Shown in pieces: positions 58,974 through 64,000 of a DNA stretch of 64,000 nt; positions within the stretch are counted from its first letter, which is position 1, and the number at the start of each line of letters is the position of its first letter. Below the pieces are notes generated by a model, which was not told the DNA's origin, made no database searches, and saw only the letters and a program-made list of their open reading frames with translations. Source of the stretch: an uncultured Arenicella sp. (GTDB taxonomy: Bacteria > Pseudomonadota > Gammaproteobacteria > Arenicellales > Arenicellaceae); NCBI GenBank assembly GCA_938048185.1, contig CALIVT010000030.1, positions 56,576 to 120,575 on the forward strand. The letters are read 5' to 3'. A program made the position numbers and the translations under genes.

Positions 58974-61049
58974 TTATTCTTCAACCAAGCCATTTATTAT
59001 TGGACCTATTTCGTCGACCAACATTTTCGCACCAGTTTCGCTTAAGTGATCGTCATCACGATAAAATACTTTGGTACTAGAGTGTGTGACACATCTTCCG
59101 TTAGTGTGGGTGTTACAAAATAGACGGTGCGGATAGATGCGGACAATCCTTTCACCCTTAATTGAGTCAAGCAAGTCGAAGGCCAAGCGACTTCGTTCAA
59201 CATAGCGCGCATAGGAAGTAGTGATTGGGTCGTTTTCTAAAATTTCTTCGATGTCGAAAAAGTCGGCTCCCTGCAATCTTGTTTTTAGCAATCTTGGCAC
59301 ATGCCACCCCACCTCTGGTATAGGGTAAATTAATACAACAGTAGCGCCATTTTTCAGCAATTTATTTATACCGGATTTAAATGAGTGAGAGAAAACCTCA
59401 TTGATAACTTTTCTATTTTTTAAAAGATCGCCCTTAGGTTGATAAAAGAACTCAGCTTGCCCCTCTTTGCCGCCTTCATAGTTATCGAAACCCTTACCCG
59501 AGAGATAGTAAGGAAACCGTCCACCGACAACCACAACGGGCTTAATAGCCTTCATCAATATATCTTCGCGTCGCTGTTGCAAGTTTTCATCACATTCGAA
59601 ATACAATATTCCTGTAGAGCCTTCCACATATCTCAGACCTGGCAAAAACAGGCAGGAAACACTGTTTAATTCGTTAAATTTAAAGCCAGAATCGTCAGCA
59701 AAACTCAGCATTTGCTTCTCAAGCATACGCAGGTGAGAATCACCAACAAGGAAAATATCCCGACCGTTCTCAATTTTTCCTGAAGCACAATGAAACACCG
59801 TAGAATTGCAAACTCGTGGATTCCAAACATCTTGCGCCAGGTCTCGCAGAATTGGGGGCATTCTTGACTGATAGCCATTATTAATAACTATAAGCAAAAC
59901 GGCTGAAGACAACACTAATAACGAGAGTAAGGAGCTTAAAATCAACGTTCTAGATGAAACGTGCAGTCGCGATCGAAATGTTTTCTCAATCAAATGATAA
60001 GATGCTATTGCGAACAAAAAAGAAATTAACACCCAAACAGTTTTATCAAGCGGATTGGGTGCTTCGTTGAGAATACGGCCAAATGTGAAGACAGGGTAGT
60101 GCCACAAATATAAAGAGTAAGAAATTAAGCCAATTTGCACTGCGATTTTAGTCGTAAGGAAACGAGTGATTATCTGACCCGACTCCGCACCAAGGATAAT
60201 CAACGCGGTTCCTAGCACCGGTATAATCGTCATAAAGCCTGGGTGTTCTCTATCAAATGATATAAAGAGAACTGCAAACGTCAACATCAAAAAACCGACT
60301 ACTACCACTATGCCGCTACGCATCTGTTGGACTCGATCATAATAGATCGATAAATAAGCGGCGATTCCACCAACAAGGAATTCCCAAACACGGGTTGGCA
60401 GCATAAAGAACGCGCTTGAGTGATCTTGCTTCGTGACAATTATAGCAGCTAAAAAGCTCATTAGTGCAAGGGCGCTCATAGCCCACGCAAGCACATGCTT
60501 GCGTTTGCGCAAAGAAACAATAGCCAACAGAAAAGGTGGGAAAAAAAGATAATATTGCTCTTCAATCGCTAACGACCAGGTATGGATCAAAGGCTTTGTT
60601 AACGCAGATTCTACTCCATATTCTTGGGCACTAATTTCCCAAAAAAAGTTGGAGTAAAATAATATCGACGAAACGGCCGACCAGCTAAAGCTTATCAACT
60701 CGTCTGGTAAAAAATAAATCCAGCCCGGAATAAATGAGGCTAAGATAACAGTAAATAATACAGGTGCGAGTCTTCTGACGCGCCGTTCATAAAAACCTGC
60801 TAAAGAAATGGTTTGATTTCTCTCATATTCGCGCAGCAATAGGCTAGTTATAAGAAAGCCCGAAATCACAAAAAATATATCAACCCCTAAAAATCCGCCC
60901 TTAACTATTTTTAAATCGAATAGGGTTATGTCAAGGTGATATAGCAATACAGAGATCACAGCAAAGCAGCGTAAGCTATCAATTTCTGGTCGATATATGA
61001 GCTTAGAACTTGTATTCAGAAGGGGTGAGATGGGCATGATAATTGCCAA
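58974..61049 (-). CDS. membrane acyltransferase 3 family protein with C-terminal SGNH domain (OafA-like)
   Basis: YRPEIDSLRCFAVISVLLYHL, FLGVDIFFVISGFLITSLL, RRLAPVLF, TWSLAIEEQYYLFFPPFLL; C-terminal FLVGDSHLRML...DDDHLSETGAKM. Confidence 0.94.
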   Translation of the reverse strand: MAIIMPISPLLNTSSKLIYRPEIDSLRCFAVISVLLYHLDITLFDLKIVKGGFLGVDIFFVISGFLITSLLLREYERNQTISLAGFYERRVRRLAPVLFTVILASFIPGWIYFLPDELISFSWSAVSSILFYSNFFWEISAQEYGVESALTKPLIHTWSLAIEEQYYLFFPPFLLAIVSLRKRKHVLAWAMSALALMSFLAAIIVTKQDHSSAFFMLPTRVWEFLVGGIAAYLSIYYDRVQQMRSGIVVVVGFLMLTFAVLFISFDREHPGFMTIIPVLGTALIILGAESGQIITRFLTTKIAVQIGLISYSLYLWHYPVFTFGRILNEAPNPLDKTVWVLISFLFAIASYHLIEKTFRSRLHVSSRTLILSSLLSLLVLSSAVLLIVINNGYQSRMPPILRDLAQDVWNPRVCNSTVFHCASGKIENGRDIFLVGDSHLRMLEKQMLSFADDSGFKFNELNSVSCLFLPGLRYVEGSTGILYFECDENLQQRREDILMKAIKPVVVVGGRFPYYLSGKGFDNYEGGKEGQAEFFYQPKGDLLKNRKVINEVFSHSFKSGINKLLKNGATVVLIYPIPEVGWHVPRLLKTRLQGADFFDIEEILENDPITTSYARYVERSRLAFDLLDSIKGERIVRIYPHRLFCNTHTNGRCVTHSSTKVFYRDDDHLSETGAKMLVDEIGPIINGLVEE

Positions 61050-61114
61050 GCTTAGCCACTGATAAATATTAGCTAAATCAAGGTTTGTGTTATAAAAATA
61101 GAAATCACATGAAA

Positions 61115-62419
61115 TATATTATATCACTGCTGTCCCGTTAACTTATCATACTAAAATCAACTGATTAGGATTGATATAGCCTCGATCTGGTGGGTCGCCC
61201 CTGAGTAGCGTTATTAAGCCTCTTTTCTCGAACAAGTTCATCTGTAATAACCGCACTATTTGTTGCAGACTTATGCTTAGTTTCGAATGTAATTTAATAA
61301 AAGCTAAGATTAAATAGACGCACATCGCGATCCATATTTGCGTTAGCACGGCGTTTTTACTGGTGCCAATAAACGACTTAATTTTTAGGTTCTGCTTGAT
61401 CCATTTGAAGAACAATTCTATCTGCCAACGCTCTTTATAAATGGCGGCGATGGTGGTCGCCGAGAGTTTAAATTGATTGGTCAAGAACACATAGTGCTTC
61501 CCCGTTAGGCTATCTCTATAACCGATTCGGCGAAGCCGACTCGGGAAGGCCTTGGCGACTTGAGTGCCAGTAAATTCAATCGTCTGGTCGCTCGTAACAC
61601 CACTGTTTCTACGTGCATCATGCCGCTTGATAACGCGATATCTTGCGTTGCGCTTCAAGCGTGTTACGAAGTAAATTCCTTTGTCATTCAATTGATTAAA
61701 CCAAGTGTAATCAACATAGTCTCGGTCCATGGCGGTGATGCTGCCTTTAGGGAAATCCAATTTTCGACCGGCCGTGATATCGGCACAACGACCATCGCTG
61801 ATGGCCACAAACTCAGGCAAATAGCCGTCGTGGTTCAGGCCAACATGTGATTTTATCGCGCCTTTTGTTGAACGGAAGTTTGCCCATGGCAATACCGATA
61901 GACATAAGTCAATGGTCGATGCGTCGAGACTGTAAAGCGGGCTATTAAACTTAAAGCGATGTCCTTTTGTCTGTCTTTGGCACTGCGTAAGCAATTTAGA
62001 AGACAGCGTTTCGTAAAGTTGATAAGGCTTGCTTTCGTTAATGCGGCTTAAGTTCGACCGCGTTAATTTAGCGCAGCCTAAATGATAAAAGCGATGCGCC
62101 TGGGCAGACATGTTCTCAACGAGATCGCGCAAGCTGTTGCGCCCCGATTACTGGGCCGTCGCCAGACAAACAAACTGCGACTAACGAGAAGCCGAACGGA
62201 ACGCGCGGCCCGAATGATGCACTTTAGCCAGACGTTCAAACTCATGTTTTGGTACAAATTTTAAAAGTTGAGAGAGAACTGTATTAGAATGACTTATGGC
62301 CTGATTTCCTCATTTGATTCAGTAACTTGTGGTAAAGCTATTTTATCAAATGGTTTAGGGAATCAGGCTTTTTCTTTTTCAGTTAACGGGATAGCATTGA
62401 TATTATATACCAAGTTTTT
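61115..62419. mobile_element. degenerate IS4-family insertion sequence (ends approximate)
   Basis: Terminal inverted repeats ATCACTGCTGTCCCGTTAACT (61123-61143) and ATCAATGCTATCCCGTTAACT (complement of 62391-62411), 19/21 identical, flanking a transposase. Confidence 0.8.
61146..62297 (-). pseudogene. IS4-family transposase, disrupted (intact ORF only 61146-62132)
   Basis: DAxTIDLCLSxxPWAxFR...KGAIKSHVGLNHDGYLP, MDRDYVDYTWF, YKERWQIELFFKWIKQNLKIKSFIGTS; in-frame TAG at 62181-62183 and TAA at 62148-62150 and ATA where ATG expected (62295-62297). Confidence 0.88.
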
Positions 62420-62525
62420 TAGTAAACCATGTTTCCACCCCATTGTCGCTCAAGACAGTTGATCGCACTTGTTTATGAAAAATAACGTAGCCAATATTGG
62501 TATTAGAAGCGGTCGCGCCATAAGA

Positions 62526-63455
62526 TTATGGCGCGGCGGTGCAATTCCGGTTGAGAGTGGTTTTGCGACCATCATCACTGTACAGGCAATTGAGTCCCAA
62601 TATCGCAGTACGTAAGGGGTGCGAAATTCTTGAGCGCGACACTACAGCCTCAACCCCGTCGACCAGCGGGCTTCTGATTTCTATCGGGTTCGCACTAAGG
62701 AGGGTGCTGGACTCTACTCTAAGTACTTGCCCTCTAATACTTTGCTCGTCAATTACTATTGGGCCTATTATTGTGGAGCCTAAGATATCGAAGCCGCCAT
62801 CCTGAGCTTGGGTCATCATACTGATATTCGCATTAATATTGCTGTTTTTGATGGTCGCGCTAGCTAGGCTGGCGACAATTCCGATACTTTGCTTGGTTGG
62901 ATGAGAGACAAACAAATCGACGTCTTCTAGTTGGCAGTCTGTCGTATCGAGTTGGATGCCAATAGCCGACGCTAATGAGGCGTGAGCATTTACTGTAATG
63001 TCCACATTTTTTAATCGAGTACACCCCGTTGATGCACGCATAGCCGTGCTCGACGGGAAGTTGGAGTTTCTCGGGAGTATGATGGATAAGTCTTCGACCT
63101 GAGAGTCGCGTGCGCCGTCGATCAAACTGGCGGTACTGCCTCTTACTTTTGCAACTAGGGTGGTGGTGCTTTTTCCACTGCCGCGCATACTTACATAAGG
63201 CTTCATAATCATTCTAGACCGCACTTTGTAAGTGCCGGGTCCAACTAAGATAATGTATGGGTTAGCTTGACTCGCGTTATGAGTCGACGCTAGCGCATCT
63301 GTTACATTTGTATGATCTCCGCCTCGTGGTGATACGGTAATAACGTTGAGAAGTGAGTTGTACTCTTGCGTTTTCGCCTCGATCGCGGGTGTTGTGAGGA
63401 GTGTAGTAGCTAGTAAAACTAGACAAGTAAAAATTGTCGATTTGATAATATTCAT
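62526..63455 (-). CDS. secreted right-handed beta-helix-like protein
   Basis: Signal peptide; NVITVSPRGGDHTNVTDALAS...ANPYIILVGPGTYKVRSRMIMKPYVSMRGSGKSTTTL, pectate-lyase/pectinesterase-like N-terminal pattern. Confidence 0.8.
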   Translation of the reverse strand: MNIIKSTIFTCLVLLATTLLTTPAIEAKTQEYNSLLNVITVSPRGGDHTNVTDALASTHNASQANPYIILVGPGTYKVRSRMIMKPYVSMRGSGKSTTTLVAKVRGSTASLIDGARDSQVEDLSIILPRNSNFPSSTAMRASTGCTRLKNVDITVNAHASLASAIGIQLDTTDCQLEDVDLFVSHPTKQSIGIVASLASATIKNSNINANISMMTQAQDGGFDILGSTIIGPIVIDEQSIRGQVLRVESSTLLSANPIEIRSPLVDGVEAVVSRSRISHPLRTAILGLNCLYSDDGRKTTLNRNCTAAP

Positions 63456-63565
63456 TTACATAAAATCCTTATAATAACGAGTTCTACAGTTAATTCTCCC
63501 CTAGCGGTAAGGTTAATGCAAGGCTGTCTACGATCGGCTATAATCTAGATGATCAAATCCATTAA

Positions 63566-64000
<435 letters not shown>

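Overview
The window is a gammaproteobacterial-type chromosome segment. A housekeeping half (about 1-36.8 kb) carries the thiolase 3' end, deaD, mnmA, monomeric idh, cspA-like, clpS/clpA, purM/purN, pgsA-like, hda, xerD, pcnB, folK, trpS, scpA/scpB, rluB and a ubiG-mupP-like-yciK block. A surface-polysaccharide region follows (about 36.9-61 kb): sugar-nucleotide enzymes, two DegT aminotransferases, a PHPT-type initiating transferase, a UDP-sulfoquinovose-synthase-like enzyme, glycosyltransferases, a Wzm/Wzt-like ABC exporter and an acyltransferase. Then come a decayed IS4-type element, a secreted beta-helix protein and the 5' end of gyrA. The most interesting signals I could read directly are: (1) a secreted FG-GAP repeat protein gene at 47.5-50.2 kb broken by an in-frame TAA, a 1-nt frameshift just after its signal peptide, and apparent loss of ATG; (2) a C-terminal module of about 165 aa ending CFP[IV]...VCL, shared by that protein and a neighbouring truncated choice-of-anchor-Q-like protein; (3) several unrelated short tandem repeats next to gene ends, including a GNRA-hairpin array behind mnmA; (4) an SQD1-like enzyme and an orphan membrane protein inside a translationally coupled polysaccharide export operon; (5) structured intergenic DNA upstream of pcnB and of the DUF2726 gene. 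No CRISPR array, rRNA or convincing tRNA was seen. All product names come from reading the translated sequences and motifs, not from database searches.
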